64,000 bases of DNA from NCBI GenBank assembly GCA_017306015.1, contig JAFKJK010000007.1, forward strand, positions 372,001-436,000, written 5' to 3'. Positions 35,231-43,793 of the stretch are shown here, piece after piece. The DNA comes from Propionibacteriaceae bacterium (lineage in GTDB: Bacteria; Actinomycetota; Actinomycetes; Propionibacteriales; Propionibacteriaceae). The position numbers were made by a program, and so were the translations under genes. The notes under the pieces are model-generated. The model worked only from the letters and a program-made list of their open reading frames with translations. It was not told the origin of the DNA and ran no database searches. Within the stretch, counting starts at the first letter, position 1. Each line of letters starts with the position of its first letter.

Positions 35231-37261
35231 GTGACCACACTGCGCGTCCCCAAGCGCCTGCTCGTCGGCAACCCGATGCGGTCGGGCCAGCTTCACGAGA
35301 CCCTGCTGCCCAAGCGGCTGGCTCTGCCCGTCTACTGCTCGGACGCGATCTCGTCCAACGCCTACGCCACCCAGGAGATCCTGCTGGTCCTGGCACTCGG
35401 CGGCGCCTCGCTGGTGCTGCTGACGCCGTGGGTGGCGCTGGCCGTCGTCGCGCTCCTGGCGCTGGTGACCCTGAGCTACCGGCAGACCTGCCACGCCTAC
35501 CCGGACGGCGGCGGCGCCTACGCGGTCAGCCGGGCGAACCTCGGCCGCAACCCCTCGCTCATCGCGGCGGCGGCGCTGATGGTCGACTACGTGATGACGG
35601 TCGCGGTGTCGATCGCGTCCGGCGTGGAGAACTTCGTCTCCGCGTTCCCCGGGCTCACGCCGTACAGCGTGGAGCTGTGCGTCGGCTTCATCGTGGTGAT
35701 CACGGTGATGAACCTGCGCGGGGTGCGCGAGTCCGGCACGGCGTTCGCGATCCCGACCTACGGCTTCATCGTCAGCGTGTACGTGATGCTGGTGGCCGGC
35801 TTCTGGAACGCCGCCACCGGCCACACCCCGGTGGCCGAGTCGGCGCACCTCGGCTTCACCGGCACCAGCCCGGCCGGTGCTGCGCTGATCATCCTGGTGC
35901 TGCGGGCGTTCGCGTCCGGCTGCACCTCCCTGACCGGCGTCGAGGCGGTCAGCAACGGCGTCCCCACCTTCCGGGAGCCGAAGACCCGCAACGCCTCGAT
36001 CACCCTGCTCCTGATGGGCGGGATGAGCATCGTGATGATGGGCGGCATCGCCCTGCTCAGCACCTGGAGCAACCTGCACATCGCCGACAGCCTCCACGAG
36101 CTCACCAACGTGCCGGCCGGCTACCAGCAGCGGACGGTGCTGGCCCAGCTGTCGGCGGCGGTCTTCGGCAACAACAGCTTCGGGTTCTTCGCGGTCCAGG
36201 GGTTCACCACGTTGATCCTGGCGCTGGCCGCCAACACCGCGTTCAACGGCTTCCCGGTGCTCGCGTCCATTCTCGCCGAGGACCGCTACCTGCCCAAGCA
36301 GCTCGGACGCCGCGGCGACCGGTTGGTGTTCAGCAACGGCATCCTCATCCTCGCCTCGGTGGCCGCCCTGCTGATCGTCGCGTTCAACGCCTCCGTCACC
36401 GGCCTGATCCAGCTGTACATCGTCGGGGTCTTCGTCTCGTTCACCCTCAGCCAGTCGGGGATGATCGTCTACTGGCGCCGGCACGCCGCGCAGAACGGCT
36501 GGTCCGCCCGGTTGATCGGCTCGATGGCGATCAACGCCGTCGGCGCGCTCGCGACCGCGCTCGTGCTGGTCATCGTCCTGGTCACGAAGTTCACCCATGG
36601 GGCGTGGCTGGTGGTGATCGCGATCCCGGCGCTGGTGTTCGTGATGCTGCGGATCCACCGGCACTACCAGCGGGTCTCCGACCAGCTCCGGCCCAGGGCA
36701 GCCGGGATCACCCTGCCGAGCCGGATCCACGCCGTCGTGCTGGTCAGCCAGCTCAACGAACCCGCGCTGACGGCGCTGGCGTTCGCGCGTGCCATCCATC
36801 CGAGCAGCGTGGTCGGCCTCCGGGTCGACACCAACGCCGCCCGGACCAGGCGGCTGGTCGAGGACTGGGCGCGGCGCGACGTCCCGGTGCCCCTGGCGAT
36901 CGTCCCGTCGGAGTACCGCGACCTCACCGAGCCGGTGCTGGAGTACCTTTCGCAGATCACCATCGGCCCCCGCGACGTCGTCGAGGTGTTCATCCCGGAG
37001 TACGTCGTGGGCCACTGGTGGGAGCAGCTGCTGCACAACCAGAGCGCGCTGCGGCTGAAGACCCGGCTGCTGTACATGCCGGGGGTGATGGTGACCAGCG
37101 TCCCGTACCAGTTGAGGTCGGCGCAGCAGTACTCGCTCACCCGTCCAGGTGCCGCCGCGGAGCCGCGGACGCGTCCGCAGCACCAGCCCGTCGCAGCTTC
37201 CGGGACCGCCGCCGGGGAGTCACAGCCGGCGCTGTCGGGGTCTGGCAAGCTGGAGGCGTGA
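35231..37261 (+). CDS. APC-superfamily permease, KimA/YdaO-like potassium importer
   Basis: 676 residues and about 12 membrane helices in the first 460. The N-terminus HETLLPKRLALPVYCSDAISSNAYATQEILLVL matches the KimA/YdaO group rather than amino-acid permeases. PDGGGAYAVSRANLG and FASGCTSLTGVEAVSNGVP follow. The cytoplasmic C-terminal 200 residues (HAVVLVSQLNEPALTALAFAR...) resemble the regulatory domain of KimA, and the last 40 are disordered. KimA is a high-affinity potassium importer controlled by c-di-AMP in Bacillus. Coupling to KdpD/KdpE-like genes supports potassium transport here; substrate is inferred. Confidence 0.8.
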   Translation: MTTLRVPKRLLVGNPMRSGQLHETLLPKRLALPVYCSDAISSNAYATQEILLVLALGGASLVLLTPWVALAVVALLALVTLSYRQTCHAYPDGGGAYAVSRANLGRNPSLIAAAALMVDYVMTVAVSIASGVENFVSAFPGLTPYSVELCVGFIVVITVMNLRGVRESGTAFAIPTYGFIVSVYVMLVAGFWNAATGHTPVAESAHLGFTGTSPAGAALIILVLRAFASGCTSLTGVEAVSNGVPTFREPKTRNASITLLLMGGMSIVMMGGIALLSTWSNLHIADSLHELTNVPAGYQQRTVLAQLSAAVFGNNSFGFFAVQGFTTLILALAANTAFNGFPVLASILAEDRYLPKQLGRRGDRLVFSNGILILASVAALLIVAFNASVTGLIQLYIVGVFVSFTLSQSGMIVYWRRHAAQNGWSARLIGSMAINAVGALATALVLVIVLVTKFTHGAWLVVIAIPALVFVMLRIHRHYQRVSDQLRPRAAGITLPSRIHAVVLVSQLNEPALTALAFARAIHPSSVVGLRVDTNAARTRRLVEDWARRDVPVPLAIVPSEYRDLTEPVLEYLSQITIGPRDVVEVFIPEYVVGHWWEQLLHNQSALRLKTRLLYMPGVMVTSVPYQLRSAQQYSLTRPGAAAEPRTRPQHQPVAASGTAAGESQPALSGSGKLEA

Positions 37262-38658
37262 GTCACCCACTCGCCCAGGCGAGCGTCCGGGGCGGGCTGT
37301 CCGGACGCCGTCGCGGCTACGGCCTCGCCGTCGCCGTCGCCGGCCCCACGGCCCTCACCCTGGTGCTGCTGCCCGTCCGCGGCAGCCTGGGCCTCGATGC
37401 CGTGCTGCTGTGCTTCGTGCTGGCCTCGGTCACCGCGTCCGTTGTGGGCGGGGTCGCCCCGGCCGTCGTCGCGTCGCTGGCCAGCGTCGGCCTGGCCAAC
37501 TACTTCTTCGCCGTCCCGTACGGCAGCCTCCTCGTCGCCAACACCGGCGAGGTGCTCGACCTCGTCGTCTTCCTCACCGTCACCGTCCTGGTCGGCGTGA
37601 TCACCGAGGCCGGCGGACGGGCGCGCGAGGGCGCCGAGCACGATCGGCTCCGGGCTGAGCTCGTCGCCGAGTTGGGCAACCTGGAGCCAGGACCGCGGTC
37701 GGTGGAGAACGTGCTGGAGGAGTCCCGCAGCCTCTACGGCATGAACGCCGCCGCCCTCACCAGGGACGGGACCGTCCTGGTGAGCACCGGTCACGCGGAG
37801 CCGGGCGACGAGTCCCTCACGGCGGACGCCGGGGACGGCCTGCGCCTCGAACTCGGCGGGCCGAACCGGATCGGCCAGGACCGGGAACTGCTCGCCGCCC
37901 TCGCCGTGACCGCGGGACGCCTGTGGCGCACCGAGCGGCTCGCCGAGCAGGCCCGACGGGCCGAGGAGCTCACCCGGATCGACGAACTCCGCTCCAGCCT
38001 GCTCGCCGCCGTCGGCCATGACCTGCGCAATCCGATCGCGGCGATCCGGGCCGCCGCCGCGACCCTCGGCGAGGAGGACCTGGACCTCGAGCCCGCGGAG
38101 CGGGCCGAACTGCTCACCACCATCGACGAGCACGCCGACCGGCTGAACGCCATCATCGCCAACCTGCTCGACCTCAGCAGGCTCCAGGCCGGCGTGCTGT
38201 CCGTCCAGCTGGCTCCGACGTCGCTGCTGGACGTGCTCGCCGGGATCCTGCGCCACGGCGGGGACCGCGTCGACCTCGACGTCCCCGAGGACCTGCCGCC
38301 GGTGCAGGCCGACGCCGGCCTGTTGGAGCGGGTGCTGGCGAACCTCGTCGACAACGCCGACCGCCACCTGCCGGCCGGCGAGCAGGTGCGGATCTCAGCC
38401 CGGCAGGCCGGCCGGAGTGTCACGGTGCAGGTGATCGACCACGGCCCGGGCGTCGCGCCGGAACGGTTGGCGGAGCTGTTCCGTCCGTTCCAGAAGTTCG
38501 GTGACCGGGCCACCACCGGCGTCGGTCTGGGGCTGGCGATCGCGCGGGGCTTCACCGAGGCCATGGGCGGGACCATCGTCCCGACCGCGACCACCGGTGG
38601 CGGGCTCACCATGACCGTGACCCTGGAGGTGGCCGATGCCGCGCGTGCTGATCGTTGA
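37258..38658 (+). CDS. KdpD-like sensor histidine kinase, short form
   Basis: 466 residues from a GTG overlapping the transporter stop (GTGA). Residues about 22-118 form the four-helix DUF4118 membrane domain of KdpD. A GAF-like segment, a dimerisation/phosphoacceptor helix with His254 in VGHDLRNPIAA, and an HATPase domain (NLVDNADRHLP, DHGPGV, GVGLGLAIARGF) follow. The N-terminal KdpD and universal-stress-protein domains of full-length KdpD, about 370 residues, are missing, so this is the carboxy half only. It should phosphorylate the adjacent response regulator. Confidence 0.88.
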   Translation: MSHPLAQASVRGGLSGRRRGYGLAVAVAGPTALTLVLLPVRGSLGLDAVLLCFVLASVTASVVGGVAPAVVASLASVGLANYFFAVPYGSLLVANTGEVLDLVVFLTVTVLVGVITEAGGRAREGAEHDRLRAELVAELGNLEPGPRSVENVLEESRSLYGMNAAALTRDGTVLVSTGHAEPGDESLTADAGDGLRLELGGPNRIGQDRELLAALAVTAGRLWRTERLAEQARRAEELTRIDELRSSLLAAVGHDLRNPIAAIRAAAATLGEEDLDLEPAERAELLTTIDEHADRLNAIIANLLDLSRLQAGVLSVQLAPTSLLDVLAGILRHGGDRVDLDVPEDLPPVQADAGLLERVLANLVDNADRHLPAGEQVRISARQAGRSVTVQVIDHGPGVAPERLAELFRPFQKFGDRATTGVGLGLAIARGFTEAMGGTIVPTATTGGGLTMTVTLEVADAARADR

Positions 38659-39313
38659 GGACGAGCCGGCGCTGCGCCGGGCGCTGGCCATCAACCTCAA
38701 GGCCCGCCACTACGAGGTCGACGCCGTCGGCACCGGGACGGACGCGCTGGCGGCCGCCGCGACCGGAGAACTCGACCTGGTCATCCTGGACCTCGGGCTG
38801 CCCGACCTGGACGGCGTCGAGGTCATCGAGGGGCTGCGTGGCTGGAGCCAGGTGCCGATCATCGTCCTCTCGGCCCGCGAGGCGCAGGCGCAGAAGGTCC
38901 GGGCCCTGGATGCCGGGGCCGACGACTACGTCACCAAGCCGTTCGGGATGGACGAACTGCTGGCCCGCATCCGGGCCGCGCTGCGCAGGGCCGAGGGCAC
39001 CGAGCCGGTGCCCGCCGTGGTGGCCACGGCGTCCTTCACCCTCGACCTGGCGGCGAAGCGGGCGACCCGCGACGGTGCCGAGGTCCGGCTCACCCCGACC
39101 GAGTGGCACCTGATCGAAGCGCTGGTGCGGCGTCCGGGGACGCTGGTGCCGGCGTCCCAGCTGCTGGCGGAGGTGTGGGGACCGGCGTATGAGAAGGAGA
39201 CCAACTACCTGCGGGTCTACTTCGCCCAGCTGCGCCGCAAGCTGGAGGCCGTCCCCGGGACACCGGAACACTTCATCACCGAGCCGGGTCTTGGCTACCG
39301 CTTCGAGCCGTGA
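38636..39313 (+). CDS. kdpE: KdpE-like response regulator
   Basis: 225 residues of the OmpR/PhoB class. Receiver: VLIVEDEPALRRAL with the acidic pair, Asp52 in VILDLGLPDLDG as phosphoacceptor, and TKPFGMDELLARI with the conserved Lys. The DNA-binding winged helix includes LTPTEWHLIEALVRRPG, KETNYLRVYFAQLRRKLE and TEPGLGYRF, the last two being the KdpE type. It overlaps the kinase gene by 23 bp. No kdpFABC genes are in the window, so its likely local target is the KimA-like operon. Confidence 0.92.
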   Translation: MPRVLIVEDEPALRRALAINLKARHYEVDAVGTGTDALAAAATGELDLVILDLGLPDLDGVEVIEGLRGWSQVPIIVLSAREAQAQKVRALDAGADDYVTKPFGMDELLARIRAALRRAEGTEPVPAVVATASFTLDLAAKRATRDGAEVRLTPTEWHLIEALVRRPGTLVPASQLLAEVWGPAYEKETNYLRVYFAQLRRKLEAVPGTPEHFITEPGLGYRFEP

Positions 39314-39376
39314 CGCCGTCTCGGCGCTCAGGTGCACTCGATGCGGGATCCGGCCGCCGCATGCCAGAATCGGGCC

Positions 39377-39877
39377 ATGCCTGAGAGTGTGCCGTTGGGC
39401 GACCGGGTCGTCGTGCTCGGGCGCGGGGGTGCAGACGGCCGCTCGGCCGCCGAGAGGCTCGCCGAGGTCACCGGACGCGAGCTGATCCGCATCGACAAGC
39501 ACTTCTGGCCCGTCGATCGGCGCCCGCAGCCGGCTCCGCACTGGGCGCAGGTGCAGCGGCAACTGGCCGAGAATCCGCAGTGGGTGATGGACGCCGACCT
39601 CGGCCCCTTCGACATCGACGAGCCACTGCTGGGTCACCCCGACGAGGTGTGGGTGCTCGACTTCAGCCTGCCGACGATCGTCTCCCGGGTGCTGAAGTAC
39701 CGGCGTGAGCGTCGCGACTTCCGCATCTGGGCGTTCCGCTGGCACCGCGAGTACCTGGACGAGGCGTTGGTGCGGATCAGCCGCGACGCGCCCCAGGTGA
39801 GGGTCCGGGTGTTCCACTCCCCGGCCGAGGTCGGGGTCGTGCTGGACGAGATCGCCGCCCAGCGCTCGCCAGGCTGA
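39377..39877 (+). CDS. Adenylate-kinase-like (topology-modulation-type) protein with degenerate P-loop
   Basis: 166 residues. The framework is that of small FlaR/topology-modulation kinases: a first strand VVVLG, then helix, LIRIDKHFWPVD, a W..V..QLA..P.WVMDAD segment, LDFSLPTIVSRVLKYRRERR and a FRWHREYLDEAL helix. The P-loop, however, reads GRGGADGRSAAERL and lacks the Gly-Lys-Ser/Thr needed to bind phosphate. It is probably catalytically inactive or has a changed function. Own transcription unit, 63 bp after kdpE on the same strand. Confidence 0.7.
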   Translation: MPESVPLGDRVVVLGRGGADGRSAAERLAEVTGRELIRIDKHFWPVDRRPQPAPHWAQVQRQLAENPQWVMDADLGPFDIDEPLLGHPDEVWVLDFSLPTIVSRVLKYRRERRDFRIWAFRWHREYLDEALVRISRDAPQVRVRVFHSPAEVGVVLDEIAAQRSPG

Positions 39878-39882
39878 GCGCA

Positions 39883-39910
39883 CGTTCCCGGCCGTACCCG
39901 GCCGGGAACG
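39883..39910. terminator. Bidirectional terminator hairpin
   Basis: A perfect 12-bp stem, CGTTCCCGGCCG and CGGCCGGGAACG, encloses a four-base TACC loop. It sits between the convergent stops at 39877 and 39927 and can serve both strands. No T-tract follows, as is common in actinobacteria. Confidence 0.75.
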
Positions 39911-39926
39911 ACGGGCTCGGATCGGC

Positions 39927-40817
39927 TCAGGACGGCGGCGCGTCCGCCTTGCGCACGGGGTGACCGCCGAACTGCTGCCGCATCGCGGCCACCAGCCGCA
40001 TCGCCGGCGATTCCTCCTCGCGGGAGGCGAACCGGGCGAACAGGGCGGCGGCCAGGGCCGGCATCGGCACGGCGGCGTCGATCGCAGCGTCGAGCGTCCA
40101 GCGGCCCTCGCCGGAGTCGTCCACATAGGCCTGCAGCTTCTCCAGGTGCGGGTCGTCGGACAGGGACCGCGCGATCAGGTCCAGCAGCCAGGAGCGGATC
40201 ACCGTCCCCTCGCGCCAGGAGTCGAAGACCGCCGGGACGTCGACGACCATCGGCGTCTTCTCCAGCAGCTCCCAGCCCTCGGCGTAGGCCTGCATTATCG
40301 AGTACTCGATGCCGTTGTGCACCATCTTGGCGAAGTGCCCGGCGCCGTGGCCGCCAGCGTGGACGAAGCCGGAGTCGCCTTCGGGCTTGAGGGTGTCGAA
40401 GATCGGCTGGACGTGCTCGATGTCGGCGTCGTCGCCTCCGCACATCAGGGCGTAGCCGTACTCCGGGCCCCAGATGCCGCCGGAGACGCCGCAGTCGACG
40501 AAGCGGATGCCGCGCTGGGCCAGCATGTCGGTCCTCGGCCCGTCCTCGGCCCAGTGGGTGTTGCCGCCGTCGATGACGATGTCACCGGGGGAGAGCAGGC
40601 CGGCGAGCTGGTTGACGGTCGCGTCCAGGAACTGCACGGGGATCATCACCCAGACCACCCGCGGGCTGGTGTCGAGTCGCTTGACCAGTTCCTCGAGGCT
40701 GGGCACCTCGGTGACGTCGGGATTGGCGTCGTAGCCGATCACCTCGTGGCCGCCGGCACGCAGCCGCTCGGTCATGTTCGAACCCATTCGGCCGAGGCCG
40801 ATCATTCCCAGTTGCAC
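39927..40817 (-). CDS. gnd: 6-phosphogluconate dehydrogenase, decarboxylating (short GntZ type)
   Basis: 296 residues. MQLGMIGLGRMGSNM is the dinucleotide site, DGGNTHWAED and DCGVSGGIWGPEYGYALMCGG are the substrate and catalytic blocks, and HFAKMVHNGIEYSIMQAYAEG carries the conserved catalytic Lys. The length of about 300 residues marks the GntZ/YqeC type, usually NAD-preferring, rather than the 470-residue Gnd. It converts 6-phosphogluconate to ribulose 5-phosphate and CO2. It is probably cotranscribed with the upstream membrane gene, 9 bp apart. Confidence 0.9.
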   Translation of the reverse strand: MQLGMIGLGRMGSNMTERLRAGGHEVIGYDANPDVTEVPSLEELVKRLDTSPRVVWVMIPVQFLDATVNQLAGLLSPGDIVIDGGNTHWAEDGPRTDMLAQRGIRFVDCGVSGGIWGPEYGYALMCGGDDADIEHVQPIFDTLKPEGDSGFVHAGGHGAGHFAKMVHNGIEYSIMQAYAEGWELLEKTPMVVDVPAVFDSWREGTVIRSWLLDLIARSLSDDPHLEKLQAYVDDSGEGRWTLDAAIDAAVPMPALAAALFARFASREEESPAMRLVAAMRQQFGGHPVRKADAPPS

Positions 40818-40826
40818 GTCTACCTC

Positions 40827-42044
40827 CTAGAGCACGGCCACCGTCTTGGCGTCCTGCTTGGGCAGGAACACCTTCTGCACGATCATCAGCAGGGACGCCG
40901 TCACCGGCACCGCCACCAGGGCCCCGAGCAGACCCAGCAGCGTCCCGCCGACGAGCGCGCCGATCAGCACCAGCGAGCCAGGGATGTCGACCGCCTTGTT
41001 CATCACCCGCGGGGTCATCACATACGCCTCGACCTGCATGTACACGAAGTAGACCACGGCGAAGATCAGCGCCGCCCACCACGACGTGAACAGGGTCACC
41101 ACGCTGGCGATGATCCAGAACGTCACCGAACCGATCATCGGGATCATGGTCACGGCGAGGGCGAGAACGGCGAGCAGAGCGGCGAACGGCTGTCCCAGGA
41201 TGCTCAGCAGGATGAAGCTCATGATGGCGTTGCAGATCGCCAGGATGCCCATTCCCGACACGTACCCACCGACGGCCTCGGTGATGCCGTCCACGAACTC
41301 CCGCAACTGCGGGCGGGCGTAGGCGGGCGCGACCCGGACCGCTGCGTCCTTGATCGAGCGCAGCGCGGCGAGGAAGTACAAGGTGAGCACGATCACGATC
41401 AGCGTGCCGGAGATCCCGTTGATGACCCCCGTCCCGACCGCGAGCGCGCCGCCGCCGATCTTCAGCAGGTTGGCCGGATCCGACAGCCAGCTGCGGGCCT
41501 GGTCGAGCACCGTCTGGGCGAGGTTGCTCTGGCCGGTCGCGTTCACCAGCGAGATGAACCAGTCCGACTGCTGCAGATTGGTGATGTAGCCCGGCACGGC
41601 AGCGGCGAACTGACTGATCTGGGTCACCGCCGCCGGGATGATCCAGGCCAGTAGGCCACCGAGGACCAGGGCGAAGCCGACGAACACGATCACGATGCTC
41701 AGCCCGCGGGAGATCTTGTGCGACTCCAGCCAGTGGACGATCGGATCCAGGGCGAGCGCGACGAACAGCGCGACCCCGATCCAGATCAGCACCGTCGAAA
41801 GGGACGCGAGCGCCCCGCCGAGGGAGATGGCGACCAGCCCGCCGACGGTGGCGATGAACCCCCAGACGAACGGGCGCCGGAGGTCGGCGGAGACGCGCAG
41901 CGGCGGCGCGACTGGTGCCTGCGTCGGCGCCGCCATCACCTCGAGCGTCGGCTGGGTGATCGCCTCACCGGCGGCGACGGCGTCCTCTACGGGGTCCTCT
42001 GCGGGCTCGACCGCGGAGGCGGGGCCGGGTTCAACCTTGTCCAT
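40827..42044 (-). CDS. AI-2E family (YdiK/PerM-like) transporter
   Basis: 405 residues from the ATG at 42044; an upstream TTG has no support. A disordered acidic N-terminus of about 55 residues precedes seven to eight membrane helices. The conserved SGMGILAICNAIMSFILLSILGQPFA, VTMIPMIGSVTFWI and IPGSLVLIGALVGGTLLGLLGALVAVPV segments define the AI-2E transporter family. Members export autoinducer-2 or move sodium and protons; the substrate here is unknown. Confidence 0.87.
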   Translation of the reverse strand: MDKVEPGPASAVEPAEDPVEDAVAAGEAITQPTLEVMAAPTQAPVAPPLRVSADLRRPFVWGFIATVGGLVAISLGGALASLSTVLIWIGVALFVALALDPIVHWLESHKISRGLSIVIVFVGFALVLGGLLAWIIPAAVTQISQFAAAVPGYITNLQQSDWFISLVNATGQSNLAQTVLDQARSWLSDPANLLKIGGGALAVGTGVINGISGTLIVIVLTLYFLAALRSIKDAAVRVAPAYARPQLREFVDGITEAVGGYVSGMGILAICNAIMSFILLSILGQPFAALLAVLALAVTMIPMIGSVTFWIIASVVTLFTSWWAALIFAVVYFVYMQVEAYVMTPRVMNKAVDIPGSLVLIGALVGGTLLGLLGALVAVPVTASLLMIVQKVFLPKQDAKTVAVL

Positions 42045-42111
42045 GGGCGCCAAGCCTAGGGCGTAGTCCCGTGCCCATGGGGAGGTTGCCGTCCGTGAAC
42101 GCTCCGAGGCC

Positions 42112-42990
42112 TCAGCGGCGCCCGGACGACGGCAGCAACGACAACAGCGGCTCGCTGAGGAGCGCCATCCCGGCCAGGATCAGGACGGCACCCAGCCACT
42201 CCACCGGCGAGACCTGCTCACCGAGTACGAGCACGCCTCCCAGCGCTGCCAGCACCGTCCCCACACCGGGGAGCGTCGCTGTGGCCACTCGGGGGAGCGA
42301 GCCGGCGACCTCGGACATGGCCACGAGCAGGATCAGGCCGCACACCGCGCCCAGCCCCGCCAGCGGGATCGTCCACCACGGACTCCCGGCCGGCGGCGTG
42401 AACGGCGCCAGGCAGAACAGGCCGGCGGCAGCCACCAGGAGGCTCGCCACGCCGTGTTCGACGGCCCGGTCGTGTTCCACCCGACTGGTCAGCCACCGTC
42501 CCGAGACGCCAACGCCCACGGCCGTGGTCACGGCATAGAGAACGCCGGCGATGAACCGCCAGCTCGGATCGCCGATCGGCGCGGCAGCGACGAGGAACAG
42601 CCCGAGGATGCCCAGTCCCAGCCCGAGCGCGGTCAGTCCGGTGAGCCGGGCCCGGCCACGCATCTGCGCCCCGAGGCAGGCGAACACCGGGATGGTGCTG
42701 AGGACGAAGGCGGTGAGTGCTACTCCGATCCGGGCCATGGCGAGCATCGTCCCGGCGAGGGCCGCGCCGGCCAGCACAGCGCCCGCGATCACCTTGGCCC
42801 AGTCGAGGCGCCAGACGAGCCGCCGGCCGGCGAACCGGGCGAAGGCGAACAGGCCGAGCGCGGCGGCGAGAGTGAGGACGCCCGCGGCGGTGCCGGCTCC
42901 GAGCTCACGAGCACCAACGGTCATGCCGAGGAGGAGGAGGCCACAGAAGGCCGCGACGCCACTGTAGGCGAGCACCCCCCGCAAGCTCAT
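42112..42990 (-). CDS. EamA-family DMT transporter
   Basis: 292 residues from the ATG at 42990, which has GAGGAG upstream; the longer frame starting at 43035 lacks one. Ten predicted helices in two homologous halves, with ATLPGVGTVLAALGGVLVLGEQVSPVEWLGAVLILAGMALL at the end being the EamA signature. Metabolite export of unknown specificity. The same strand continues to the AI-2E gene 68 bp away, so cotranscription is possible. Confidence 0.85.
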   Translation of the reverse strand: MSLRGVLAYSGVAAFCGLLLLGMTVGARELGAGTAAGVLTLAAALGLFAFARFAGRRLVWRLDWAKVIAGAVLAGAALAGTMLAMARIGVALTAFVLSTIPVFACLGAQMRGRARLTGLTALGLGLGILGLFLVAAAPIGDPSWRFIAGVLYAVTTAVGVGVSGRWLTSRVEHDRAVEHGVASLLVAAAGLFCLAPFTPPAGSPWWTIPLAGLGAVCGLILLVAMSEVAGSLPRVATATLPGVGTVLAALGGVLVLGEQVSPVEWLGAVLILAGMALLSEPLLSLLPSSGRR

Positions 42991-43182
42991 CCGCTCTCCT
43001 CGACCGACAGCAGCCTGCAACTCTTCGGGCCGCATCCTTGCGCCTGTGGGGGTGACGGGAGCCGGACCTGCCGTCGCCCGCTCCGGGTTAGCCTAGACCA
43101 ACTGCGTGTTCGCTGGGCACCCCGGGTTCGGGCCAACCAGCCGGACCGGGCCGGCCGCGACGTGAGGACGGAGGTGGTGCCG

Positions 43183-43731
43183 GTGTTGCGACTGTTCATC
43201 GCCGTCGTGCCGCCCGCCGAGGCTGTCGGGGAACTCGACCGGTTCCTCGAGCCACGCCGGGACGCGGACGCAGCGCTCCGCTGGACGCTGCCCAGTGCCT
43301 GGCACCTCACCCTGGCCTTCCTGCCGTCCGTGCCCGAGACGGCCGTCGATGACCTGTCCGACACCGTCGCGGAGGCCGTCCGGGGGACCGGCGGCTTCGA
43401 GGTCGGCGTCGGCGGAGCGGGGGCGTTCCCACATCCCGACCGCGCGAAGGTCCTGTGGCTCGGCGTCAGTCGGGGGACCGACGAGTTGGCCCGGCTGGCC
43501 GGCAAGTGCCGTGGTGCTGCGAGCCGCAGCGGGCTCGAGGTGGACGGGGCGCGGTTCCGTCCGCACCTGACCCTGGCCCGCGCCAACGGGATCCCGGTGA
43601 TTCGCTGGTTGCGCGTGCTGGAGGCGCTCGGGCCGGTGAGCTGGACGGCGGACGAGGTCGAACTGATCCGATCGTCGGCGCTGCCCGGGGGCGCGGGCTA
43701 CCAGACCCTGGCCCGGTTCCCCCTCGGCTGA
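43183..43731 (+). CDS. thpR: RNA 2',3'-cyclic phosphodiesterase (ThpR, 2H superfamily)
   Basis: 182 residues. The two catalytic HxT motifs are present: WHLTLAFLP and RPHLTLAR. The N-terminus LRLFIAVVPPAEAVGELDRFL is standard for ThpR. Four in-frame GTG codons precede it; the one at 43183 is chosen because GGAGG lies 8 bp upstream and the length then equals the family's. It should hydrolyse 2',3'-cyclic phosphate ends of RNA. It is followed 62 bp later by an MFS gene on the same strand. Confidence 0.85.
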   Translation: MLRLFIAVVPPAEAVGELDRFLEPRRDADAALRWTLPSAWHLTLAFLPSVPETAVDDLSDTVAEAVRGTGGFEVGVGGAGAFPHPDRAKVLWLGVSRGTDELARLAGKCRGAASRSGLEVDGARFRPHLTLARANGIPVIRWLRVLEALGPVSWTADEVELIRSSALPGGAGYQTLARFPLG

Positions 43732-43793
43732 GTCGGCGTCAATGCTGGTCAGCGGCCCGCCGGCCGGGACCCAGCGATTAGGGTGGCCGGGTT

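Noticed and set aside
35219..37183. Long minus-strand frame opposite the KimA-like gene
   Set aside because: His/Asp/Gln-rich antisense artefact of a GC-rich membrane-protein gene.
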